From Azadirachta indica (taxonomy: Eukaryota > Streptophyta > Magnoliopsida > Sapindales > Meliaceae), in NCBI GenBank assembly GCA_022749755.1, contig CM040447.1, forward strand, positions 5,788,545-5,852,544: DNA of 64,000 bases, in the 5' to 3' direction. Positions 13,673 to 24,660 of this stretch are shown here, one piece after another. Below the pieces are notes generated by a model. The model had not been told where the DNA came from. It did not search any database and saw only the letters and a list, made by a program, of their open reading frames with translations. Position 1 is the first letter of the stretch; every line of letters begins with the position of its first letter. The position numbers and the translations under genes were made by a program.

Positions 13673-15100
13673 CAAAAAATATAAAAATTGAGGAAAGTAA
13701 ATATTATTATTTTACATATTTATACAAATTATATAATCTCATAATGCTTTTGTTGAAATTTTCTATGTTATTGTTTGACAACTAGTGAAAACTACATATC
13801 CATTATCATTCTTGATTGATAGTGGGGTTGCAACGCTTAAAGATCCATTTTTTTTTAATTAATGTAAAATAGCCTAATGAAGTTGATTGTTTACCCATAA
13901 AGAGTTGACCACAAAATAATTTTCAATAATAAAAGGCTAAAAACTTTTTAAATTTCTTAGCAGCCATTAAAAACACTGATATTATAAATAAGTTTTTAAT
14001 TAAAAAAATATATAAGAAGTTTCAAGAAAATTAGAAGAAAATTTGATTCATAATATTGTAACTGTTAAATCACTTAAATACTATTATTTAAAATCTTTAT
14101 TTTTAAGTTTAAATTTTTAGATCAAATAATAATTCAACATGATATAGAATACAACAAAATATGCCTTTCAAGATATTAATTTCACGTTAATTTTTTTTTT
14201 TTTTTATGTTTTTGCTAAGTTATACATACATTCATACCTCAACATATATTTTTTAACTTAATTCTATACACAAAGTTTTATCCTTTAATCTATATAATTA
14301 ATACCTGAAATTATTGCTTAGTTGTCAACATCAAATACTATTTTTTTAACTTTAAATTTCAGCCATTAGATTGTATAGACCAATGGATTAAATTTTTTTT
14401 GTCTAGAATTAAGTAAAATAATTTAAATTAAGAGAAACCCACCTTAATAAATATTTGAAGATTATTTTACATTTTTTTTAATCTCTTTTCTTACTTTATT
14501 ATCATTATTAAGATAATCTTTTTTAATTTTAGTGCATACCCTCTTTCATTAAAAATAGGGAGGAAAAAAGATGAGTTATCCTTATAAAGAAACAAATTTT
14601 ATAAGATGAATATTGAAAGAGATTGATTTTAATAAATTTCAAGCTTATAAAGTAGTGTAACTATACCTTTAAACGTAGTTTAAATAGTTTGAAATACGTT
14701 TGACACTGACAACTCATATCTTAAATTTGAATAACAGTAAGAGGTAGAGTTTGATATTTATATTTCGTAAATGAAACTTCTCACTTTTATTCCAAATATT
14801 TATAAGTTAACCTCAAAACAAAATGTAAGTGACAACCAAAACCTTTTTTTTTTTTCCCAATATTTTATGATTACATGCAAGAAAAAGACAACATGAGAAA
14901 GGGAAATAGATAGTGGGCTTGATCCATTTCTTGACAAATTTGCTGAGAATAGAACACAATAATATGTGCTTGTTGCTGACAATAACATCACTTTGTTTTA
15001 TTTTTTTATTTTAATTTCTATTTACTATTTTAGTAGAATTGATTCATTAGTTTACAAAACTTCCCCTCTGTTTTCTGCCTCTTGTTTCAAATGGCCCATG

Positions 15101-15401
15101 GTTTCTTTTTTTAGATAAAATATTTGGAAAAAGAAACACTCTCTTTCTTCTTGTATAAGTTTTCAATCTCTTCTTTTAAACAATTTTTTTTTTCTTTTTC
15201 TTCTAAATACTCCTTATTAATTCATATTCAAATAAATGAATACTATCGTTTCTTTTTTCAATTCAAATAAAATATTTGAAAAAAGAAACTCTCTCTATCT
15301 TTCTTCTTCTATAAGTTTTTCAATCTATTCTTTTAAATAATTTTTTTTTCTTTTTCTTCTAAATTCTCTTTATTAATTCATATTCATATAAATAAATACC
15401 T
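15101..15401. repeat. Tandem duplication, two copies of about 150 bp
   Basis: Copy A 15101-15243 and copy B 15249-15401 share GTTTCTTTTTT, TAAAATATTTG, AAAGAAAC, TATAAGTTTT, CAATCT, TTTTTTTTCTTTTTCTTCTAAA and TATTAATTCATATTCA. The copies are direct, diverged and pyrimidine-rich. Confidence 0.8.
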
Positions 15402-16479
15402 TGTAAATATATGAAAAAATTATCAAAAATAAAAGTGATAGTTAATAAGAAATCTTTCGTTAAATAATGAGGATTTAGCGATAAATACGAATCATGACTT
15501 TTGTTTAGAGGTACACATTTTAAGTTCGATTTGATTTTGTTTTGATCTGAATCGGTTGATTTTTAAAAATAAAAATTGAAATTAAACATATTATTCAATT
15601 TCTTTTATCTCCTTTTAGGTAAAAAATTATTTTTTATTAAAATATTCAAAAAGTTTGTCAATTAGAGAATTCTCATACGATGTATTCAATTATAAAAGAC
15701 TAGCATAAGGCATGGAGGTATAAATAAATTTTATCGGTTTTCATAATCTAAATAAAAAAAAAATCAAATTGAACTATTTTAGTTTTGCTCAATTCTCAAT
15801 TCGGTAGATAACTCATGCTTAGTCTCATTTAAGGACAATTTACTCATTTTCAACAATAAAAAAAGTCATTTTAAGAAGGAATAACTAAATATTATGTGTG
15901 GATATATTTTCATAACATATTTTCTTTATCTTATAAAACAATATAATGTTATTTTCAAACATATTTTAAAAACAAACTACTATTTTTTAAAAAAATATAT
16001 TTTACTGATTTTTAATTAAAAAAAATAGATCGAACGAGCATGCTACTTCATCTATATACTTATCGTATGAATTTATGCTATAAAATATATACATTCACTT
16101 TAAATTAACCAATGCCCTTAGTAATAACGATAGAGAAAAATTTGAAAACACATATCGTGCATTTATGAGATCGATCTTATTCAAAATCATCTTACCTAAC
16201 ACTTTTTCATGAAATAATATTTATTGCATGATTAAATTTTTAAATTTTTTATAAATAGTATCAAAAAATTCTTTTATTTTTAAAAGAATCGTTTTCAAAA
16301 TATGTCTTTTGTTTTTTAAAAAGATAATTTTCTTTACTATGTGCCAACACGTAAACATCACCCAATTATTAAAATAATTATAATTTATTAGGAGGGGGAA
16401 TTTCTAAAAGTTGAAAACCATGAGCTTTACATCACACAATTCTCTATTCTTTAGCCTCCAATTATTAATTATTTCTAAC

Positions 16480-16515
<36 letters not shown>

Positions 16516-16837
16516 TATTTCATAGATCAGATAGAATCTATCTTGATTGCCTCATCAAATCACTGTATTAAGTTAGGGATTTGTATAATTATAAAATATA
16601 AATTTAGCAGGATGATTTTTTTTAAAAATTTTTTAATATTCCTAATAATGTAGAATTGGGATAATATAAATAATTAGTGTCACACTCATATCATATATAA
16701 TTGACACTTGCTATATTCATGTGGGTGGTTGACCATATCATTGTTTTTTTTTTTTTAAAAATTATTTTTATTCAACCAAACAAATAAAATTTTTAATAAT
16801 AACAACAAAAAAGTAATGTACAAAAAAATATCATATA

Positions 16838-16869
<32 letters not shown>

Positions 16870-17787
16870 ATTTACTTAAATTTTATTAGAAAAATTTCTT
16901 CAAACTCTTTCACATCAACCTCCATCTCCATCTCGGTTTTTTAATAGATATAACAATAAATCTTTTCATAAGATTCGGTTTTTCACAACATAAAATCTTT
17001 TGAATCTAAATCTCTAATATAATTTATACTTTTCTACTTTTTTTTAATATTCTACTATTAGTAATACTTATTTTTATAATATCTACGAATTAAAAGTTAT
17101 AATTTCTTATATTACAAATGAGTTCTTAATATAGTTAGATGATATTTACATATACCTTCGAAATGATAATAAAAGAATGGTAAAAAGTTTTTTCTTTTTT
17201 TGGGTAATAACTTGAAGTGTTATTTAAAGTCTTGTTAAAACATTTTACATAAATACAAATCAAGAAGATATATATATATATATAATTAAATCAATTTACT
17301 CATTTTCTTTAAAATTAATATAAAAATTTGATTAATGTTTACATACATCTTTTTCTTGATAAATTTATTATCATATGTTTTTTTAAACTTTCTTTTTTAT
17401 ACTTTTACTTATATTCCGACAATTATAAATCAAATCTCACACTAATTTTAACGTAAACCGATTCTCTCTCTAAAATAATTATCAATTAAACTAATCAGAA
17501 GTTATTATATTACTTAATTTCTACATACCATAATTGTAAAAAAAAAAAAAAAAAAAAGAGAGAGAGAGACACAATTGAAAATTGGAAGACAAAAAAAAAA
17601 ACATTATTGGTGCCTCAAGTAAAAAGATGGTAATAACAATAATATAACACTCATCAATTCAAATATTTCTCCAAGTAAAAATGAAAAATGAAAAATTAAT
17701 TCAACAAAATTGGGTTTGGGGAATCTCTCTCTCTCTCTCTCTCTGTGCCCAAATAAGAACATAGCAAAGCACTGGTTCATAAAGTTA

Positions 17788-18862
17788 TCAGCAACAATTT
17801 ATGCCCATCTTAGCAAACTGACTTGACAACCCACTGCAGCCACCAGACCCACCACCATTACCAAAATCACTTCTCTTCTTACCCATCAGCTTCTTCTTTC
17901 CCACCACTGAAATTTTGCCAACACCCTCCTGCTCCTGCTGCTCATGGGAAGTGCTTTCTGCAATTGTTGCAGGAAATTTTTGACACTCAGATAACCATTT
18001 GGACTGCATGTAAGTGGCTGTTCTCCATGGAGGAAAGTGGAGACCTCTTTCTTTAAGGGATTGTTTGGCTGCTGAACATAAGAGGGTGATTATTTTGTTC
18101 AGCTTCTCTTCTTTGCCTACAAAAATTGTTGGGAGTGTGTTTGTGAGCTCTTTGTATGCTGTTGTTGGCCTTGCTAGTTCAAATTGTGACTTGAAATCTA
18201 TGTCTACTATCAGTCTTTTGGGTTCTTGATGTTGATGATCATCTTCTAAAATAATGTCAATGTATTCATATTCGCCTGTTAGAAATAATAGGGAGATTAT
18301 TAGGAAAGTGAGTTCATATATAGGAACAAGCACTTTCTGTTAAAGCACTTGAATAATTGAAACAACGAAAATGGAATAATAATTAATATTTTTAAATGAA
18401 ATAATCAAACAGAAATTAAAATACCAGCAGGGCAACCCAAGGAAGTGGACCAAGAGGTGTGGCAAAGAGAAGCATTAAAGCCCTCCATTTTCAGCTTCTT
18501 GACTAAGCACGTTTTCAGACCACTACTGCTTTTCTGTGTCTCTCTTCTGCTTCTCAAATGCTCCTTCACAAACTCAAGCACTTCCTTCTCAGCTGCATCT
18601 GCTGTTCCACTCCTCAGAATCTCCTAAACCCAGAAAACAAAAAACAAAATCAACAAAAAGAAAACCAAAAACAAAAACTATATATAAGAGATCGATGAAC
18701 CTGCAGCAGAGTTAGATGATAACTGGGTTGATGCTTCTGATGAAGGGAAAAAAAGCACTTCGAGGAAGAAGAATAAGAATAAGAAGATTCTGAATCTTCT
18801 GAAGATTCTATAAAATCATGAACCATTTGAACAAACTTCTCTTCTTCTTCTAGGCTACTCAT
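17788..18862 (-). CDS. DUF506 (PDDEXK-like) family protein
   Basis: Exons 18862-18701, 18623-18425 and 18275-17788 give 282 aa. The architecture is that of plant DUF506 proteins (Pfam PF04720, a PDDEXK-like nuclease fold of unknown activity). An acidic Ser-rich N-terminus (VHDFIESSEDSESSYSYSSSS) is followed by a cysteine-bearing core (SLCHTSWSTSLGCPAGEYEYIDI). Next come the conserved RLIVDIDFKSQFELARPT and PTIFVGKEEKLNKIITLLC, then PPWRTATYMQSKWLS and a low-complexity Gly/Ser/Lys tail. In Arabidopsis one member, RXR3, influences root-hair growth; no catalytic role is established for the family. Both introns are short (77 and 149 nt). A TATA-like box lies about 100 bp upstream of the ATG. The family call is firm; the function is unknown. 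Confidence 0.93.
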
Positions 18863-18960
18863 CTTTTTTCCTGTCTTCTTCCTTATGTGAAAAGTGGTTA
18901 ATTTATAATTTAATGCTGGAATTGTGTTGAAGGATTTGATTTTATCTATGTTTCTGCTTT

Positions 18961-18968
18961 TATATATA
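18961..18968 (-). promoter_or_regulatory. TATA box of the DUF506 gene
   Basis: The minus strand reads TATATATAAAAG here, 99-107 bp upstream of the ATG at 18862. A start of transcription near 18930 would leave a leader of about 70 nt. It is the best TATA match immediately upstream, although the area is TA-rich, so a chance match is possible. Confidence 0.45.
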
Positions 18969-19061
18969 GAGACATATATATATATTTGCAGAAGCAGACT
19001 GAGTATGGCGGTGGAATTACAGTTTACAGCTTTATTATGATGACACAAGAGCTCATATTAA

Positions 19062-19790
19062 TAACTTGTACTAGCTAGCACCTTGGTATACCATAAATAA
19101 AAATTAAAAATTAAAAATTAAAAATTAAAAATTAAAAATTAAAAATTAAAAATATTATATATATGTAAAGGAGACGTACCAACATCTTATTGGTTTTCAC
19201 ATATTCATACACTCTCTATTAACCATTAAATTTAAATACTTTCAATAATTAAAATTAAATTTAGAATATATAATTAATATATAATTAACATATTATAATT
19301 AATGCACTTATTATATTTAATTTTAAAATGTATAGATTCAATGAACCATAAAATAGGTATAAGAATATATATAAAATTATGATATTGTTGATCGATCTCA
19401 TATGTAAATATTAAAAATTAATAACTTATACTAATAAAAATTAAAAACTTGTACTAGTTAACACCTTGATATACCATAAATAAAAATTAAAAATTAAAAA
19501 AATATTATATATATATAAATGGGATATACCAACATCTCATTCGTTTACGCATATTCGTATACCTTTTATTAACCGTCAAATTTAAATACTTTTAATGATT
19601 AAAATTAAATTTAAAATATATAATTAATGTATAATTAATATATTATAATTAATGTAAGTGTTAGATTTAATCTCAATTATTAAAAATATATAGATTTAAT
19701 GAGCCATAAAATGATGTAAAAATATATGTAAAATTATGATACTGCTAATCAGTCTCATATGTAAATATTAAAAAAAATTATTATAAAATT
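19062..19790. repeat. Tandem pair of a 330-380 bp repeat, with (AAATT)n expansion
   Basis: Copy 1 (about 19062-19420) and copy 2 (about 19447-19790) share CTTGTACTAG, ACACCTTG, ATACCATAAATAAAAATTAAA, the CCAACATCT(C/T)ATT block, TTAAATTTAAATACTTT, TAATTATATAATTAA-like runs and TCTCATATGTAAATATTAAA. Copy 1 has an expanded AAAATT microsatellite at about 19098-19152 that copy 2 lacks. A third related copy is at 36775-37010. Confidence 0.8.
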
Positions 19791-19794
19791 TAAG

Positions 19795-22191
19795 TTATTT
19801 TAAAGACAACACTACAATTGTAACATAAAAATGTTAAAATTGCGACTTAAAATAGTAACACAAAATTTAAAATTAATTAGACGGGTTGAAATTTTTTAAC
19901 AAAAAATACAAAAATTATGATGAATTTTATGATTTAGATATAAATTCAATGAGATTAAATTAAAGAGTTTTTGGGAATATTGGTGTAGAATATCCTTATC
20001 TTATACAATTTTTCTTGTTGAAAATAAAAGAATGAGAAAATGACACTTAAGGAACGGTGATATCTCTAGAAGCAACTTCAAAGATTCAGTCTTCTTTAAT
20101 TTTTTGTTGCAAACGATATCCATACAAGATGAAGATGGTTTCACTATTTTATGATGGTGACTCAATGGTGTCTTTGAAAGAATATTATCTTGTCAATTTT
20201 TTAGAAATTAATTCTAGTGGATAATGATTAAATCCTGTTCTAGGTTCATTGAAGAATATTTTATTTTTTCAAAATATTTTTATATCTTTTTTACTATCAA
20301 ATTTGTATATAAGTAGTTTAATTTAATTTAATCATATTTTTATGATATTAAGAGAAAATTTGAGTTCAATTTCATTCATATAAGAATCAATGTTGTCTAA
20401 TATATTTATTTTGTTTTAAAATTTGGTTCAATAATATACATACAAACATACATACATACATACATATATATATGTATATATATATATAGGTCATAATTAT
20501 AATAAAGTTATCACATGTTATTTACCTCTATTTTTAATATCAATTTTCGACATATTTACTTTCTGAAGTGTAAATGTCTGTAACTTTTAAAATACAGATG
20601 ACTTGCTCAAATTTACATTTTAAAAAATTTAAATACCGACCACTTAAATCTTTTAACTTAAATTCCAACATAAATTTTTACTATTGATCAATGCTATTTA
20701 TGTAAATTATGTTTATACTTATTTGGTTGGTAATATAAAAGTTAGTATGAAATTTTGTGACTAATTTGAGAGTTGTTAGAACATAGACCCACCAAATTAA
20801 AAGAATTTAGGGATTGATTTTCTTTTATCTTGATAAATTTTATGGCAATATCTTGGAGATAAGGATCACCAAAGTTATATAATGATCATTCATTCTCATC
20901 AACATAATGTATATGCCCCAACAAAACAGCCTTCTTTGCCAAATTGTTTTTTTCTTTTTAATTTTTCAAAAAAAATTACTATTTAAATATATATATATAT
21001 ATATATATTAAAGTAGTTTTTAAAATCTTGAAACAATTAATGTTCAAACCTCAATAAATTTCATGTATCACTTTAATAAAAATATATTTCGAATCAAAAT
21101 ATTGTAACTTTAAAGTACAATTATTATAAAGATAAAATCACTATATTTAACAATTATATTTTTAAAATTAAATAAAGATACAAGAAGCCTCCAAGGGCTG
21201 CCCTAGTTGGTACGAGGGCTTTCTCTTTATCCTCGCCAATCGGCGTTCGAATTGGGTAGAGATAAGAGATTTTATTAAAAATGTATTTGAACTATGACCA
21301 CTTACTTACCTTAAAAAAAAAATAGTTTATATTAGCCTTCAAGAGTTGTCAAAATAATTATTTTCTTAAAAATAGAAAAATTTAAACTTTATCCATCTCT
21401 TTTTTTTTTTTTAATTAAAAAAAAAAGGTAAAGGTACAAGAATCCTAAACATAAAGTGAATCGATTAAAATTACATAAAAACACAACAATTCTAGTAAGC
21501 CTTATCTGTTAAATCAACTGGAATACATAAGAGGCTAAAATTGTTAAGTTGCATTTTTTTATTGACTCTTTTTATTTTTCTTTTAAAATTTGTTTATTGG
21601 TTGAATGAATTTTCTTAGTAAAAAGGTTAGAAAGAAAGTGTATAAAAGATAAGAAGATGTGGGCTTGGTGGGGAGGCAAATCCCACGACCTAGATTCTGC
21701 ATAGTTTTGAATATAGTCATCAAACATAATGAAAAAAGTTTCAACATCAGCTTTTTTATTTTTTATTTTATTTTAATTTTAGAAACAGAATATAAGATAT
21801 GTTGAATCAAATAGATTTGATACCCTATAATTTTTGTACTATGATATCTTTCTGTGGGACTATAAATTGAATAGTTGATACCACATTTATATGCATTCTC
21901 CATTCTTTTGCTGTAGTAAGTAAAGGATTCAATGCCTTTTATTTTCCTAGCAAAGGAGGACTTGGGTGCCTTTCAAAATTTCAATTCCCCCTCTTGTATT
22001 TGTATAAGGAAAAGGAGAAATACTATATGTCCCTAATTCTTGTATTTGGGGCATGTAGTATTACTCAAATAGATACTAGTATAAGTATACAGTCGACAAC
22101 TATTCTTGATCTAACTTGACCGAGAATTGATGTTTTCGACCTTTTTCTATATAGGAGAAGTTGATGGAGTATAATGAAATACAAAAAGGAA

Positions 22192-22222
<31 letters not shown>
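19795..22222. other. Gene-poor region carrying repeats
   Basis: No gene supported. It contains an (ACAT)n run at about 20437-20463 that leads into TA repeats, a TA run at 20986-21009, the SINE at 21190 and a (TA)n run at 22194-22222 that borders the hairpin. Confidence 0.4.
21190..21322 (+). mobile_element. tRNA-derived SINE with A-tail
   Basis: The head resembles a tRNA: an A-box-like CCTAGTTGGTACGAG at 21202-21216 and a B-box GCGTTCGAATTGGG at 21244-21257. About 60 bp of unrelated body follows, then an A-run at 21312-21321. A candidate target-site duplication is AGCCTCCAAG just before the head and AGCCTTCAAG at about 21334-21343, with one mismatch, though it is separated from the A-run by a few bases. 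The element is about 130 bp, normal for a plant SINE. Internal promoter order and spacing (about 40 bp) support the call. Confidence 0.6.
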
Positions 22223-22225
<3 letters not shown>

Positions 22226-22383
22226 AATTATCAAGTGCAGACATTCACGGTTTATAAGATGCAAATTTGAAGTAATACGCTACTGTTTTTTAGCAGTAAG
22301 TTAATTGCTATTATGTTACAATACAACAGCGTGTTGCTTCAAATCTGTATTTTAAAAGCATGAATGTCTACATGAGGAAAAAT
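22223..22383. mobile_element. Imperfect hairpin, MITE-like or small-RNA precursor-like
   Basis: Two arms of about 60 bp are imperfect inverted repeats. The left arm has AGTGCAGACATTCACGG, then AAATTTGAAGTAATACGCTAC. The right arm, reverse complemented, has ATGTAGACATTCATGC, then AGATTTGAAGCAACACGCTG. The loop of about 30 bp holds a smaller repeat (TAGCAGTAA and TTGCTATTATG). It lies right after a (TA)n run. TA-flanked terminal repeats suggest a MITE; a foldback RNA is the alternative. No known miRNA sequence was recognised. Confidence 0.5.
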
Positions 22384-24660
22384 ATTATATTTAAACAAAA
22401 GTTACAAAATAATAAATACTGAAAGTAAGTATTGAGCACTAACCGAGAGTCCAAAGATCATTACTTCTGAAAAGGAGAAAGCTGCATAAATTCTGACACA
22501 TTGTTTTGGCTCAACTTATTTCTTGATACAACCAATTTCGTATTCAAAGCTTTCTTCCCTCATTGCAGATTGAAAACAACATTATAAACACATCATTATA
22601 CATTAGCGGAATAGCAAATTGAAAAATTGCGTTAAATGTATTGGAGTGAAATCAATCTAGTTGTCTCAAATCCAAGATGGAACATCATAGCTACCTTTTT
22701 TTTTTTTTTTCCCATCAGAATGTAAAGTATAAATATCGCTCATTTTGAATACCTGATCAAGGAGTAGACAACAATCAGGCCAAAAGATTGCTGTAGAATG
22801 AACTACAAAAGATCGAAAATGACAATGATCATTAGTGTTTTTTTTTCTTTTCCAGAATATCAATTGTTGTGTTTATGTTATCAGTATATAAAAAAAATGT
22901 ATGAAAAGTTCAGTAATTAACATTAATAATCTTGCATTACATAAAAGTTTATCAGAATTGGCACCATACAAAACTAGCCATGTTATACAGAATTGCTGAA
23001 CAAACTTGTTCACCAATATTTTCATATAAACTGACAAGCAAACATATATAGTATGCTCACATTTGCGAGTCTATAATATCCCTAAAATCCATGACATTAA
23101 CTGAGAAGTGAACATATAGAGTAGACTCACATGTAGCAGGCTATAGTATCCCTAAAATCTCTAAGATCGAACTAAGCAGCTTGCTGTAAACGCAAATTAG
23201 AATTGCTAAAAGCAATAAAATGCTAAACAGCATTGTAACGACAACCTGAGGCTGATGCCTGAAAATTTGCAGCATTGGATGCAAAGATGTAATCAATTTT
23301 GGATCCACTGAGACAACCTGCAAGACAGAACAATTAATCAACACATGCTTCATAAGAGGTATTTAGTTCAATTTAAGTTTGAGATAGCATGATTCATGCC
23401 CTGGAAAAAAATGGAAGAAGAATTCAGCAGCGTACGAACCTTTTAGCATGGGAATAAATAATAAGATGAACAAAAACGAAATAGATGCAAGTACTTGAGT
23501 GTTTAGTCGACGATGTAATCTATCCTTGCCAGATTATATATATAGAAGCTAAATAGTCAGAATATAACTTAGAGCTGTAACAATATTTGCCACATCGATC
23601 AGATCACAAACAAGATAAATATCACAGAATCTTTTCACATAAACCAAGAAACAAAAGCTTATATTGAGATATTTGAAACTCATTATAACATATGCAAAGC
23701 TAATTAGTAATATGAAAGAGCACAAGGGAAGGCCAAATAAGCAAAACCATGTGTCTTGAAAGGGAAAAGAGAAAAGGCTGAAAAGGAAGACAGATATTAA
23801 CATATGTCTGACGCAGTTTGAAAGAAAAATATGAATAGTAAAGTATGTTTCTTGACGTAGTCACATATGTCAGCAAATTTGCAAACCCTTATGTAACATT
23901 ATACCCAGCCAGTGAGGATAATCAATTGTGTATACAGGCTTTGGCAAATCAACTTGGAGAGCTATTTTCAACTTGGTGAAGGCCAAAAACAGTATAAATA
24001 CAAACTATATGTGCATATTCTATGGTACTAATTGAAAAAGCTGAAAAGGTATCACCTTGGATTTGTCACGACAAGAATCTGAAATTTGTGAATGTCTGCC
24101 ATGAGGGGTCAAACTGCATCACTGTAACTGTTGACTGCAAGAAAGTATAATCAATGGAACATCTTGAACTTTTTATCTTTCACCATTATTCATATCACTC
24201 ACATGGTAGGTAAGCACCATAAGTGTAATGTAAAATTTGTTAGTTACTAAGAGGTATTATAGAAAGATGAAAATTAGACTATAAATAATCAGATAAAAAT
24301 TGTAAAGTAAATCATCATGAGTGCCAAGACTAATAGTTGTTGGATAAAAACTGGGACTTCCATTAAATCTGCTTTGCAAAAGCTGTCTCTTCAATAAACA
24401 TCTAGAACATCTAAATTTCTTGACATGCAAACCTCCCACAAAAAATTTTCTCGCCTACTCTATTCTCTCACGGCCAAAGAATGGGCCAGCTCTACATTAT
24501 AACTTACAATAAATGGCCCAGGGGTACAAATTTGAATATATGTTGACTTTGTAACAATAAGTAAGCTGCGAAAAAGAATGCTGAAAGAAAGAGATCTATT
24601 TTGGTTCCAAAATTGCATCTCTGTTCTGTATGCTTGTTAGACTGATATCATTTTGATTTC
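22384..24660. other. 3' flank of ATXR5 with exon-like, noncoding segments
   Basis: Two minus-strand segments have good splice borders. One is 24139-24063, preceded by TTTCTTGCAG and followed by GTGATACC. The other starts at 23319 after a TTGCAG. The first has a stop in all three frames. The second stays open for about 58 codons and ends in a hydrophobic stretch (VTMLFSILLLLAILICVYSKL), but I recognise no family. They may be spliced 3' UTR, a lncRNA or a decayed gene. A diverged 70-bp tandem pair is at 23031-23160. Confidence 0.3.
23031..23160. repeat. Diverged 70-bp tandem pair
   Basis: CTGACAAGCAAACATATA at 23031 and CTGAGAAGTGAACATATA at 23101 begin two copies. Both continue through GTA(T/G)(G/A)CTCACAT and end in TCCCTAAAATC (23090 and 23160). 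The copies are about 80% alike by eye. Confidence 0.75.

Larger units (their letters stand above)
10880..17787. other. Gene-poor, AT-rich intergenic region
   Basis: About 6.9 kb without a supportable gene. Reading frames here are short and of biased composition. It contains the tandem duplications listed separately at 13206-13672 and 15101-15401. Microsatellites are (TTA)n at about 16480-16515, TA runs at 16853-16868 and 17270-17284, a poly-A/GA run at 17538-17570 and (CT)n at 17722-17744. A segment at 15505-15815 with TTCGATTTGATTTTG and CAATTCTCAATTCGG resembles common plant noncoding repeats. Confidence 0.45.

Noticed and set aside
19098..19152. Regularly spaced short repeat that could suggest an array of interest
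   Set aside because: It is a simple AAAATT microsatellite without spacers.
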